From NCBI RefSeq assembly GCF_000260135.1, contig NZ_JH651384.1, positions 1,925,693 to 1,989,692 on the forward strand: a stretch of 64,000 bases of DNA, in the 5' to 3' direction. Origin of the DNA: Thiothrix nivea DSM 5205. Lineage in GTDB: Bacteria; Pseudomonadota; Gammaproteobacteria; Thiotrichales; Thiotrichaceae. Of the stretch, positions 1 through 8,208 are shown in pieces (position 1 is the stretch's first letter; each line of letters begins with the position of its first letter). The position numbers and the translations under genes are program-made. The notes under the pieces are model-generated. The model ran no database searches and had not been told where the DNA came from. It saw only the letters and a list, made by a program, of their open reading frames with translations.

Positions 1-643
1 TATGGCTTATTTCGGCGAGGAAAAGTTCCGCAGTGGCAATGGCATCCTGCAAGGCATCATGCGCCCCGTAACGCGGCAGGTTGTAATGCTGGCGCAAATT
101 CCCCAAGCGGAACTGGTTGGGGATAATAACCTGCTGGGCACGCTCACGCAGGCGCTTTTCGATTGCCAGCGTATCCAGCATCAGCAGCGGCAACTTCCGC
201 CCATAGACACGTTCCATCGCTGCTTGCAGGAACGTGCGCTCGATATGCTCGAAATGCGCAATCAGCACCTTGCCGGTCATGCGCTCCACCAGCTCATGCA
301 GGGCATCGTGCAGATGAATGCCCTCATTCATCCGGTCGTCAGTGATCTTGTGCACCACCACGGTTTCAGGCGGCAACGGAAAATTCAGCTTGACGATACG
401 GTGGATACAGCGCCCCATCTGCACGCGCCCCTGGCGGATTTCCGTGTAACCCATACTGAGGATGGCATCCTTACGCGCATCCAGCCCGGTGGTTTCAAAA
501 TCCAGCACCAGATAATCCACATCCCATGCCGACTGCTTTTTGTCGGCGAAAGGGGTTTGCAGGTAATGGCGGGCGACCGGGTGTTCCACCTTCGGCAGCA
601 GGCGCTGTTTCTGGGCTTCGGGGGAAAACCAACGCCACAGCAT
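1..643 (-). CDS. DnaQ-like 3'-5' exonuclease, 3' end outside the window
   Basis: Translation from the ATG at 643 gives at least 214 residues of a DEDD-family exonuclease similar to the DNA polymerase III epsilon subunit. ExoI motif VLDFETTGLD lies near residue 47, an ExoII-like segment (LIAHFEHIERTFL) near 127, and the ExoIII-like YGAHDALQDAIATAELF near the end of what is visible. These carry the acidic metal ligands and the HD pair of the DEDDh type. The start overlaps the stop of the upstream CBS/DUF294 gene (TGATG), so the two are translationally coupled. That pairing (cNMP/CBS/DUF294 protein plus a DnaQ-like exonuclease) is common in proteobacteria. The reading frame is open to the window edge, so the C-terminus is not seen. 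It is probably an auxiliary proofreading or repair nuclease and not the replicative dnaQ itself. Confidence 0.85.
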   Translation of the reverse strand, partial: MLWRWFSPEAQKQRLLPKVEHPVARHYLQTPFADKKQSAWDVDYLVLDFETTGLDARKDAILSMGYTEIRQGRVQMGRCIHRIVKLNFPLPPETVVVHKITDDRMNEGIHLHDALHELVERMTGKVLIAHFEHIERTFLQAAMERVYGRKLPLLMLDTLAIEKRLRERAQQVIIPNQFRLGNLRQHYNLPRYGAHDALQDAIATAELFLAEISH

Positions 644-2520
644 CAGCGGAACCGGTCAGCCTGATAGCGGGTAGCCATGCTTTCCTGCATGGTCGACACC
701 ACTTCAAAGGCATCTTTCAGATGGCGGCGTTCCAGCGCGGAAAGCTCTTCCGGGGGCACGTAGTTGTTCGGCTTCTGGCCATTTTCAATTTGCTTGGCCT
801 GATGTTGCAGGCGTACCATGCTGATGAATTCAAAGGCATCGCGCAAGTCGTTGATAGTCCCTTCCGTCAGGACACCCGCCGCGCCAATCGCGTCCAGCCG
901 CTCCCAGGTATTGATCGGCTCCAACCCGCCCGCCAGCGCATACAGGCGCGCCATGTCGATGACCGGCACCACGCCGCGTTTTTTCATGTCCATGCCTTTT
1001 TCTGCGCCTTCATCATGGCTATCTTTGTCCAGCACAAAACCACGGAAGAAACCCAGTGGCGGTTTGTGGCTCAGCACATTACCGGCCATGAATGCCTGGA
1101 ACAGGGTTTGCACTTTAGTCATCGACAGCACTTCCGCCTGCAAGGTAGCCAGCAAGCCCTTATCACCATGCAGGCAACGCAGGTCGAAGAAAATGCTGGC
1201 ATACATCAGCGCCTTCGGTTTCGGGTTCTCAATCCAGTCGGTGAAATAACCACGCCACACCGATAACGGTTGCCGCCACTGGTCGTTGGTCGCCATCACA
1301 TCACCGGGGCAATACACATACCCACACGCATCCAGCCCATCGCTGACATATTTGGCTACATGACGGAAATACGCGCCGTGTTCGGCCTCGTTGTAGTCAT
1401 CCGACAGGATCATGCCGTTATCCTGATCCGAATGCGCGGTTTGCTCCCGCCGTGCCATTGAACCGGCGACGATGAAAGCATATGGGATAGGCGGTGCGCC
1501 AAACTTTTCTTCCGCCAGCACCAGCAAACGGCGGACGATGGCCTGGCCGATGGAAGTCACCGCTTGGCCGATGTCATTAGCGGGCAGGCTTTGCCTGACC
1601 AGGCTCACCAGCACTTTCGGCAAGGTCTGGCTGAGTTCCGCCAAACGCTCAACGCTCTTGGCGGCAAACACGTCGCCGACCAGATAAATGGCATTGTGGC
1701 TCTGGCTGCGCAACAGGTCGGTAGCGGAAACCACCCCCACCACATCAGCGTTTTCCACCACTGGCAAATGGCGGATATTGCGGCGCGCCATCAGCAGCAA
1801 GGCTTCGGACGCCTGATCGCGTGGCGTCAGGGTCAGCGGTTTGGGCGTCATGATGCCGGATACCGGCTCTTCGACATTACGGCCTTCTGCCACCACGCGC
1901 TTGCGGAAATCCACATCGGTAACAATCCCGCACAAGCTGCCGTCAGCTTCGGTCACCATCGCGGTCTGGGCATTGAATTCGTTCATCTGGCAAGCAACCT
2001 GACGGATGCTGTCATCCTTGCCCACCAGCATCGGCAGTTTCATCAGGTCACGCACATGCATGGCCACCAGGGCGAAACTGTCACCACCACGGATTTCCTG
2101 GATGGCGCTGCGCAGGCGTTCCGGTTTGCGGTCGGAGAAGTATTTGCGTACCTTCTCGAAACGTTCCATCACCCTCTGGAACAGCTCGGCAGGAACCGCG
2201 TAAAACAGCGTATCCTCAATCGCCTTGACCGTCATGCTGACAGTGCCGCCGCGAATAATGGAACGGTAACCCACCCAGTCGCCCTCGGAAAAACGCCCGT
2301 AGAGCTGCCCATTTTCCAGCAACACCTCCACCGCGCCACTGCGGATCAGCAACACACGTTCATTGCGTTCACCAATTTTCAGCACCTCAGAGCCACGGCG
2401 GGCATACTCAATTTCTAGCCCCATGGTGACCTCATTGAGGCAATCCAGCGGCAACTCCGTCAGTGGCGGGCATTTGGCAAGGTAATCACGAATCTCAAGC
2501 TGCTCAACTTCCATCAGCAT
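643..2520 (-). CDS. cNMP-binding / CBS / DUF294 nucleotidyltransferase-like signalling protein
   Basis: 625 aa, the usual size of this family. In order: a cyclic-nucleotide-binding-like beta-barrel (about residues 20-135), a tandem CBS pair (about 155-275, with GIVTDVDFRKRV and GVVSATDLLRS), a DUF294 nucleotidyltransferase-like domain (about 300-440) with the motif GSMARREQTAHSDQDNG (GS plus DxD), and a DUF294 C-terminal domain. The family is thought to sense nucleotides and transfer a nucleotidyl group to an unknown target; the substrate cannot be read from the sequence. Two ATGs at the start (2520 and 2514) are both possible; an AAGG precedes them. It overlaps the downstream exonuclease gene and sits 7 bp after the upstream small membrane protein gene, so the three probably form one operon. 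Confidence 0.85.
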   Translation of the reverse strand: MLMEVEQLEIRDYLAKCPPLTELPLDCLNEVTMGLEIEYARRGSEVLKIGERNERVLLIRSGAVEVLLENGQLYGRFSEGDWVGYRSIIRGGTVSMTVKAIEDTLFYAVPAELFQRVMERFEKVRKYFSDRKPERLRSAIQEIRGGDSFALVAMHVRDLMKLPMLVGKDDSIRQVACQMNEFNAQTAMVTEADGSLCGIVTDVDFRKRVVAEGRNVEEPVSGIMTPKPLTLTPRDQASEALLLMARRNIRHLPVVENADVVGVVSATDLLRSQSHNAIYLVGDVFAAKSVERLAELSQTLPKVLVSLVRQSLPANDIGQAVTSIGQAIVRRLLVLAEEKFGAPPIPYAFIVAGSMARREQTAHSDQDNGMILSDDYNEAEHGAYFRHVAKYVSDGLDACGYVYCPGDVMATNDQWRQPLSVWRGYFTDWIENPKPKALMYASIFFDLRCLHGDKGLLATLQAEVLSMTKVQTLFQAFMAGNVLSHKPPLGFFRGFVLDKDSHDEGAEKGMDMKKRGVVPVIDMARLYALAGGLEPINTWERLDAIGAAGVLTEGTINDLRDAFEFISMVRLQHQAKQIENGQKPNNYVPPEELSALERRHLKDAFEVVSTMQESMATRYQADRFR

Positions 2521-2527
2521 TCAACCT

Positions 2528-3001
2528 TCAAAACTGGGCCGGAATTTCGGCGTAGGAAACCCGCCCGGTCTGCGCCAGCGCCATGCGCACGGCGGTCGGG
2601 TGAGGCTGCAACAACTTGGCGGGGAATTCCCCAAACCATGTCTCCCCACCGGCTGGACGGTCGATGACGACATGCTGCTCCTCTTCGCCGTAAACCAGCG
2701 CGAGTTGCACCCCCCTGAGGGGTTGGTTGGCACGGATATCAATACGCACCAGATCGGGTGCGCTGGCCTCCCCACGCATCATGGAAACCTGCATGTCTTT
2801 ATAGGAAAGCTTACACTGGTTGGTCGCCAGCAAACATTGACCTTCGGCAACTAATTGCTGCATAGCAACATCTTTTTTCTGGGTGGGCTTGTCCTTGTTC
2901 AACCACAAATCCATCATCCCCCAACCGCCAATCAGCATGAACGGGGCAACCATGATCGCAATACGGCTATGCAGGCTCAGGCCGAAGAACCATTTCAACA
3001 T
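2528..3001 (-). CDS. Small inner-membrane protein of unknown function
   Basis: About 157 aa. I chose the ATG at 3001 because a GGAGAGAG ribosome-binding site precedes it and it places a basic N-terminus (MLKWFFGLSLHSR) before a single transmembrane segment (about residues 14-34). An upstream in-frame start at 3043 has no such site. The rest is a soluble, probably periplasmic domain with two cysteines (AEGQCLLATNQC), possibly a disulfide. I do not recognise the family. It is the first gene of the group running into the CBS/DUF294 gene. Confidence 0.6.
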   Translation of the reverse strand: MLKWFFGLSLHSRIAIMVAPFMLIGGWGMMDLWLNKDKPTQKKDVAMQQLVAEGQCLLATNQCKLSYKDMQVSMMRGEASAPDLVRIDIRANQPLRGVQLALVYGEEEQHVVIDRPAGGETWFGEFPAKLLQPHPTAVRMALAQTGRVSYAEIPAQF

Positions 3002-3187
3002 ACCAACACTCTCTCTCCACGCTATTCTTGTGCATGACAGCATACACGATCCGGCAGGGAAATCAGACCATTATGTTTAGGAAAAAACAATCACCACAAA
3101 GACCGGGCTTGCCACAATTTTTGCTTTGTAACAAAGAAACAGCCAAAATCAGACGCTGAAGCATACCTTGACCTACACGGAGAAAAG

Positions 3188-4213
3188 ATGGATTACCGCA
3201 GGACATTGGCGGAACTGGAATCGCAAGCTGTAAAATGGTGGCCTAAAGCACTGGAAGCAGAAGTCGCCAGCCAAAGTGCTATCCAACTGCTACTGGCAAC
3301 CCAGGACAAATTCCTAAGCATCCTCAAGCTGTCGGGCAATACGCCTGAGCAGATTTTCTCCGTACTGGAAGCATCAGGGATGCCCGCCAACCTGTTCCTG
3401 AAACATCTTGTAACACTGGCCGATTATGGTGGGGAGGCCATTCAACGGCTAGGGCGTGAATTCACCACCATTTTTCCTATGGATGCCAGTGGTCGGCACT
3501 ACTTTGAATACTTCCGCAACGGTAAAAGCTATCGCCATACCTTCGCAGCACTCCCACTCAAAGGCTTGGGCAACAGCAAGCTTTACCTTGATGGCGTTGC
3601 CATTGCCAAACCTGTAGGGCTGAACCCACTGTACCAAGACATGACCATGCTCTTGCTGTACGCCGCCACATCCGAACAATCGCATCTGGCAGCATTGGAA
3701 AAGTGTGAAATTGGTATGTTGTTGGGCGATGATGCTGCCCTCGACAAATATGTACGTGAAAAATATATCCATGTAAGCCGCATTACGACAGGTGCAAACA
3801 CCAACACGCTAGGGCAGATTGCCCAACGCTACGTAGCAGACTTGCTTACGCAATACCTCCCAAGCCACTACAACATTACCCGCAATGGCAAAATCCCACT
3901 GAGAGGTTATGAAAAACCTGATGGGATGCCGTTCGATGTTGTCATCAGCCTGAACGGCAAAAGTGTTGGTGTTGAAGTCAGCTTTCAGGTCACCACCAAC
4001 AGTGTCATTGAACGTAAATCCGGGCAAGCTGATACCCGTCAGCAACTCATGCACCAAAATGGGCACAAGATTGCTTACGTATTGGATGGAGCGGGCAACT
4101 TCCAACGTTCATCGGCAGTAGGAACTATCTGTCAGTTCAGTGATTGCACGGTTGCTTATTCAGAAGCTGAAATGGCAGTTTTGGCGGATTTTATCCGGGA
4201 GACGGTGGCATGA
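3188..4213 (+). CDS. Type II restriction endonuclease (putative), partner of the adjacent C5 methylase
   Basis: 341 aa, starting at an ATG preceded by GGAGAAAAG. The C-terminal third has a PD-(D/E)XK-like core: the acidic residue in PDGMPFDVVISL near 252, followed by GKSVGVEVSFQ near 268 in the position of the second active-site strand, where the usual lysine is replaced by a Ser-Phe-Gln environment. A conserved-looking segment (VTTNSVIERKSGQ) follows. The stop overlaps the start of the cytosine methyltransferase gene (ATGA), the arrangement expected for a restriction-modification pair. The N-terminal half is not recognisable and may be the specificity or dimerisation part. Identification rests on linkage plus the core motif; the recognition site is not predictable. 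Confidence 0.7.
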   Translation: MDYRRTLAELESQAVKWWPKALEAEVASQSAIQLLLATQDKFLSILKLSGNTPEQIFSVLEASGMPANLFLKHLVTLADYGGEAIQRLGREFTTIFPMDASGRHYFEYFRNGKSYRHTFAALPLKGLGNSKLYLDGVAIAKPVGLNPLYQDMTMLLLYAATSEQSHLAALEKCEIGMLLGDDAALDKYVREKYIHVSRITTGANTNTLGQIAQRYVADLLTQYLPSHYNITRNGKIPLRGYEKPDGMPFDVVISLNGKSVGVEVSFQVTTNSVIERKSGQADTRQQLMHQNGHKIAYVLDGAGNFQRSSAVGTICQFSDCTVAYSEAEMAVLADFIRETVA

Positions 4214-5508
4214 TGCGGTTTGTAGATTTGTTCGCCGGCGTTGGAGGAATCCGCCTTGGTTTTGAACAGACCATGCAGGAACTGGGGATTCCCCACCAAT
4301 GCGTGTTATCTTCCGAGATCGACAAGTTTGCCCAGGAAACTTACGCCCTGAACTTTGGCGAAATGCCACAAGGCGACATTTACGGCATCCGCCAATTCCC
4401 TGAATTTGATTTCCTGTTGGCTGGCTTCCCTTGCCAACCGTTTTCTTACGCAGGCAAACAACAAGGCTTTGGCGATACTCGCGGTACGCTGTTTTTTGAA
4501 GTTGAGCGAATATTACGTGAGCATCAACCCAAAGGATTCCTGCTGGAGAATGTGCGCGGCTTAACCACCCATGACAAGGGGCGGACATTTAAAACTATCC
4601 TCCAACACTTGGAGGCACTAGGTTACGGGGTGGAATACCTGTTATTGAATGGCTCCAGTTTCGGCATACCGCAAAACCGGGTAAGAGTTTATATTGTCGG
4701 TGTTTATCAGGGAAAACCACGCCTATCTCTACAGTCGGATTTAGGGGCAGCAGACTCCCACAAATTCAAGGACAAACTGACCCAATCCAGCCTGTTTGAC
4801 AGCCATTACCCTCTACAGGTCGTGCGTAACATCCTTGAGCCTAACCCTGACCGCAAATACGATTGCTCCGAAGATTTTACAACACGCCTGTTACGCATGG
4901 TCGATGGCAAAGCGGAGAATCTGCACGGCATCCGCATGATTGACCACCGCAATGGCAATTCCATCCACTCATGGGAACTGGGCATCAAGGGGGAATGCAG
5001 CGACGATGAAATTGCCTTTATGAATGCCCTGATTGCCAACCGCCGCAAAAAACACTTTGGTACGGAGCAGGACGGTAAAAAACTGACACTGGATCAGATC
5101 AAAACGTTCTTTAACCCCCCTAACCTACACAGTATCATGCGCGGATTGTTGGACAAGGGCTACCTGAAAGACCATGGTGGCAAATTCAACCCGGTGGCTG
5201 GCAATATGTCATTTGAAGTATTCAAATTCCTTGATCCGGACAGCATTTCCATCACCTTGGTCAGCAGTGACGCCCATAAACTGGGGATAGTACACAATGG
5301 CCGGATACGGCGAATTACCCCCCGCGAATGCGCCCGCTTGCAGGGCTTCCCAGACAGTTTCATCTTGCACCCGCAAGATACCAATGCCTACCGGCAATTT
5401 GGAAACTCAGTATCCGTACCCGTCATCAAGGAAGTCCTGCTGGATTTATTCCGGGGTGCAGGCCACCAAATCAACCGCCAGACAAAATCCTTGAGCCAAG
5501 CGGCTTGA
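4210..5508 (+). CDS. DNA (cytosine-5) methyltransferase
   Basis: 432 aa with the ordered C5-methylase motifs: I (DLFAGVGGIRLGFE, residue 6), IV with the catalytic cysteine (GFPCQPFSYAGKQQGF, near 74), VI (FLLENVRG, near 113), VIII (GIPQNRVRVYIVG, near 153), IX (ITPRECARLQGFPDSF, near 375) and X (QFGNSVSVPVIKEVL, near 396). The roughly 200-residue region between VIII and IX is the target-recognition domain. The enzyme methylates cytosine to protect DNA from the endonuclease encoded just upstream, whose stop codon overlaps this start. The two genes are inserted between unrelated housekeeping groups, suggesting acquisition by transfer. Confidence 0.95.
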   Translation: MMRFVDLFAGVGGIRLGFEQTMQELGIPHQCVLSSEIDKFAQETYALNFGEMPQGDIYGIRQFPEFDFLLAGFPCQPFSYAGKQQGFGDTRGTLFFEVERILREHQPKGFLLENVRGLTTHDKGRTFKTILQHLEALGYGVEYLLLNGSSFGIPQNRVRVYIVGVYQGKPRLSLQSDLGAADSHKFKDKLTQSSLFDSHYPLQVVRNILEPNPDRKYDCSEDFTTRLLRMVDGKAENLHGIRMIDHRNGNSIHSWELGIKGECSDDEIAFMNALIANRRKKHFGTEQDGKKLTLDQIKTFFNPPNLHSIMRGLLDKGYLKDHGGKFNPVAGNMSFEVFKFLDPDSISITLVSSDAHKLGIVHNGRIRRITPRECARLQGFPDSFILHPQDTNAYRQFGNSVSVPVIKEVLLDLFRGAGHQINRQTKSLSQAA

Positions 5509-5515
5509 AACAACA

Positions 5516-6625
5516 TTACAAGCAATCAATAACCTGATCCGGAGTGATTTTCCGCAAGCAATCCAGATGCCCCAGCGGACATTCCCGCTTGAAACAGGGG
5601 CTGCATTGCAGACCAAGATACAGGATTTGGGCGTTGGCGCTCAGCGGCGGCGTATAGGTTGGGTCTGAAGAGCCATACAAGGCAACCACAGGCGCGCCAA
5701 CAGCAGCAGCCACATGCATCAAGCCGGAATCATTGCTGACCACCTGATCGGCCAGCGCCAGCAGGGCAAGCACTTCCTGCAAACTGGTTTTGCCCGCCAG
5801 ATCAAGACATGCCGGTGAATTAACCGTACTGGCAATCTGCGCGGTAACAGGCGCATCCTTCCCGGAACCCAACAAAATGACTTCCCCACCCTGCGCAATG
5901 TGATGGCTGGCAACTTCGGCGAAATACTCGGCGGGCCAGCGTTTGGCTCCGCCATATTCAGCACCTGGGCATAGGGCCAAAAGAGAAGAAACCCCTCCTA
6001 ACCTCCCCTTATCAGGAGGGGAACCGAGCAGCACGCCATCTTTGGCTCCCTCCCCTGATAAGGGGAGGGCTGGGGAGGGGTTTCTGCGCAAAAACTTTTG
6101 CCGCGTGTCTGCTTTTTGTTTCTCGGTCACCCGCAGGCGCGGCGGGGAAATCTCAGGCGGCAGTTGCGCATCCGCTGGCAAACCCAGCGCGACAAAGCGC
6201 TGTACAGTCATGGTCAGTACTGATTTGTCCAGTGGGCGCAGATCATTCAACAAACCGTAGCGCATTTCCCCCCGGTAGCCAGTCCGCAGCGTTGCCTGCG
6301 CCCAGAACGGTATCAGCGCAGACTTGAGGGAGCGCGGTAGCACAATCGCCCAGTCGTAGGCCGTTGCGCGCAGTGATTCACCCAACCGATAGCGGGTTTT
6401 CAGTGCCAGCTCGCCGTGTTGCAGGGGCATCGTGATGGCGAAACTGACTTCCGGCATGGCGGCCAGAATCGGCTTGCTCCAGGCTGGGGCAAGTACATCA
6501 ATTTGCAAAGCGGGGAAACGTTGCTTCAGCGCCATGAACAGGCTTTGCGCCATCACCATATCGCCGACCCAAGAAGGGCCGACAACCAGGCAGCGCCGGG
6601 GGGCAAACGGCATTGCGTCAGTCAA
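5516..6625 (-). CDS. waaF: LPS heptosyltransferase II (WaaF) carrying an in-frame repeat insertion
   Basis: 369 aa glycosyltransferase family 9 protein. N-terminal domain: RCLVVGPSWVGDMVMAQSLF; C-terminal domain: CPGAEYGGAKRWP and SNDSGLMHVAAAVGAPVVALYGSSDP, which form the ADP-heptose site. It adds the second heptose to the LPS inner core at the cytoplasmic face. The order ilvE, zinc-finger, waaF is found in other gammaproteobacteria, and the start overlaps the end of the zinc-finger gene. A block of about 31 residues (near 182-213, rich in Pro/Gly/Ser) is absent from ordinary WaaF and coincides with a 94-bp palindromic repeat. It lies in the linker between the two Rossmann domains, where it may be tolerated. 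Confidence 0.88.
   Translation of the reverse strand: MTDAMPFAPRRCLVVGPSWVGDMVMAQSLFMALKQRFPALQIDVLAPAWSKPILAAMPEVSFAITMPLQHGELALKTRYRLGESLRATAYDWAIVLPRSLKSALIPFWAQATLRTGYRGEMRYGLLNDLRPLDKSVLTMTVQRFVALGLPADAQLPPEISPPRLRVTEKQKADTRQKFLRRNPSPALPLSGEGAKDGVLLGSPPDKGRLGGVSSLLALCPGAEYGGAKRWPAEYFAEVASHHIAQGGEVILLGSGKDAPVTAQIASTVNSPACLDLAGKTSLQEVLALLALADQVVSNDSGLMHVAAAVGAPVVALYGSSDPTYTPPLSANAQILYLGLQCSPCFKRECPLGHLDCLRKITPDQVIDCL
5990..6083. repeat. 94-bp imperfect palindrome inserted in frame in waaF
   Basis: The two halves are near inverse complements: AAACCCCTCCTAACC at 5989-6003 faces the complementary GGGGAGGGGTTT at 6072-6083, and CCCCTTATCAGGAGGGG is mirrored by CCCTGATAAGGGGAGGG. It keeps the waaF reading frame open. 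The style matches dispersed palindromic elements that are tolerated inside coding sequences. Confidence 0.8.
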
Positions 6626-6830
6626 TCAGCCGGTAAAGCGTGCCGCAGTAAGGGCAGCGGGCTGTCTTGTCCGCACTGCTGTCAATTGCCAGGAAAACCC
6701 GTGGATGCGAACACCACAAGGCCGTTTCATCCGTGGGGCAATGCAACGGCAAAGCTTGCCGTTTTACCACCACTTCGCGGCTTTCGCCCAACCGTTTGTA
6801 ATCAGCAATACTGGGTGCAGGTGCGGACAT
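6618..6830 (-). CDS. CHCC-type zinc-finger protein
   Basis: 70 aa. The C-terminal half fits the zf-CHCC family (bacterial relatives of the mitochondrial complex I subunit NDUFS6): PLHCPTDETALWCSHPRVFL followed by ARCPYCGTLYRL, giving Cys/His ligands for one zinc. It lies between ilvE and waaF, overlapping waaF by 8 bp and starting 21 bp after ilvE. Function is unknown; the linkage is commonly seen in gammaproteobacteria. Confidence 0.85.
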   Translation of the reverse strand: MSAPAPSIADYKRLGESREVVVKRQALPLHCPTDETALWCSHPRVFLAIDSSADKTARCPYCGTLYRLID

Positions 6831-6851
6831 GATGCCTCCCTCGTTTTAGCG

Positions 6852-7772
6852 TTAGACGTAAGTCAGCCAATGACGGTATTTTTCAACACGGCCATGCACA
6901 ATGTCAAAGTACAGGGATTGCAGCTTTTCGGTCACCGGGCCGCGCGCACCTGCGCCGATCGGGCGGCGATCCAGTTCGCGGATCGGGGTAACTTCCGCCG
7001 CTGTGCCGCTGAAAAAAGCTTCGTCAGCGATGTACACTTCGTCGCGGGTGATGCGCTTTTCACGGATCTCGATGCCCAGCTCATTGGCCAGGTACATCAG
7101 GGTCTTGCGGGTAATGCCATCCAGCGCCGACGTCAGGTCAGGCGTGTAAATGACCCCATCCTTCACCAGGAAGAAGTTTTCGCCGCTGCCTTCGGCCACA
7201 TAGCCTTCCGCATCCAGCAACAGGGCTTCGTCGTAGCCATCTTCCAGCGCCTCACGCAGCGCCAGCATGGAATTCATGTAATTGCCGTTCGCCTTGGCCT
7301 TGCACATGGTGATGTTGACGTGGTGACGGGTGTAAGAAGAAGTCTTGATGCGGATACCCTTTTCCATGTTTTCCGCCCCCAGATAAGCGCCCCACGTCCA
7401 GGCCGCGACCATGGCGTGCACTTCAAGATTATCAGCACGCAGCCCCATGCCTTCGGAGCCGTAGAAACACATCGGGCGGATGTAGGCAGAATCCAGCTTG
7501 TTTTCCCGCACTGCCGCACGCTGGGCTTCATTCAGCTGCGCCTTGCTGTAAGGGATGTTCATGCGCAGGATTTTGGCAGAATTGAACAAACGGTCGGTAT
7601 GTTCCTGCAAGCGGAAAATAGCAGTGCCCTGGTCGGTCTTGTATGCCCGCACACCTTCAAACACGCCCATGCCGTAATGCAAGGTATGGGTCAGAACGTG
7701 TGTCTTGGCATCGCGCCATGGAACCAGTTCGCCGTCCAGCCAGATCAGGCCATCGCGGTCAGACATTGACAT
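6852..7772 (-). CDS. ilvE: Branched-chain amino acid aminotransferase
   Basis: 306 aa, class IV PLP-dependent aminotransferase catalysing the last step of valine, leucine and isoleucine synthesis. Diagnostic parts: LHYGMGVFEGVRAY near 33, IRPMCFYGSEGMGL near 97, the PLP lysine in CKAKANGNYMNS near 160, EGYVAEGSGENFF near 193, and FFSGTAAEVTPI near 254. The ATG at 7772 has GGAG eight bases upstream. It heads the ilvE / zinc finger / waaF group. Confidence 0.95.
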   Translation of the reverse strand: MSMSDRDGLIWLDGELVPWRDAKTHVLTHTLHYGMGVFEGVRAYKTDQGTAIFRLQEHTDRLFNSAKILRMNIPYSKAQLNEAQRAAVRENKLDSAYIRPMCFYGSEGMGLRADNLEVHAMVAAWTWGAYLGAENMEKGIRIKTSSYTRHHVNITMCKAKANGNYMNSMLALREALEDGYDEALLLDAEGYVAEGSGENFFLVKDGVIYTPDLTSALDGITRKTLMYLANELGIEIREKRITRDEVYIADEAFFSGTAAEVTPIRELDRRPIGAGARGPVTEKLQSLYFDIVHGRVEKYRHWLTYV

Positions 7773-7941
7773 TGCTTATCTCCACTGATCAAAACGAAAC
7801 GGAAAGCATACACGCAGTGCTGAATTGTTGCCAGTACGCGGCACTACCCCATTAGGGCAATCGGCAGAAATAATCGTGATCAGCAATTTAAGGGCAAAAA
7901 TAGTGACTTTTGCGCGGCTTTGTCAGCCTTTGCCGCCATGG

Positions 7942-7958
7942 CTGTCGGTTTCTGACAG
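7942..7958. promoter_or_regulatory. Palindromic upstream site TGTC-N7-GACA of sRNA A
   Basis: TGTC at 7943-7946 and GACA at 7954-7957 are separated by 7 bases inside CTGTCGGTTTCTGACAG. It is centred about 120 bp upstream of the predicted start of the sigma-54 transcript, a usual distance for an enhancer-binding protein. The same spacing occurs twice upstream of sRNA B. Confidence 0.55.
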
Positions 7959-8045
7959 CATTGACATTGACGTTATCTAGAGCGCCACTCGCGCAATAAG
8001 ATAAATAAACAGATGAATCAGTGGCTTGGAATTATTTTCAGGAGT

Positions 8046-8061
8046 TGGCACAAGCGTTGCA
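8046..8061 (+). promoter_or_regulatory. Sigma-54 promoter of sRNA A
   Basis: TTGGCACAAGCGTTGCAA contains GG at 8047-8048 and GC at 8059-8060 with exactly 10 bases between, and matches the -24/-12 consensus TGGCAC-N5-TTGCA almost perfectly. The predicted start is near 8072, which is where sequence identity with the second copy begins. Confidence 0.8.
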
Positions 8062-8071
8062 AACTCCCTTA

Positions 8072-8208
8072 GCGTCAGAACAGCGTAACAACAAGAATTT
8101 ATCAGCAAGCCCCAAGAGGTAGAGAGTAGGCTTAACCATACATAACAATAAAATGCCTGACCATGCCTCGACTCCTCTAGCCCTCGCCCCACAAAGGCGG
8201 GGGTTTTT
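8072..8208 (+). ncRNA. Candidate sigma-54-dependent small RNA, copy A
   Basis: About 137 nt from the predicted start to the end of the terminator. It is nearly identical over its whole length to 9603-9738, with only a few substitutions and short indels. No conserved open reading frame runs through both copies. Two A-rich segments, AACAACAAGAA near 8087 and AACAATAAAA near 8145, fit the AANAANAA type of motif bound by Hfq/Crc in CrcZ-like RNAs. The gene lies between ilvE and an aminotransferase gene, convergent with the latter. A homologous pair of sRNAs under sigma-54 resembles CrcZ/CrcY or GlmY/GlmZ in design, but neither identity is shown by sequence. Confidence 0.75.
8181..8208 (+). terminator. 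Intrinsic terminator of sRNA A
   Basis: An 8-bp GC-rich stem (CCCTCGCC / GGCGGGGG, one G-U pair) around the loop CCACAAA is followed by five T. It overlaps the last codon of the convergent aminotransferase gene. Confidence 0.85.

Noticed and set aside
2-664. Long plus-strand open frame at the window start
   Set aside because: It is antisense to a clear DnaQ-like exonuclease; its own translation has no recognisable domain.
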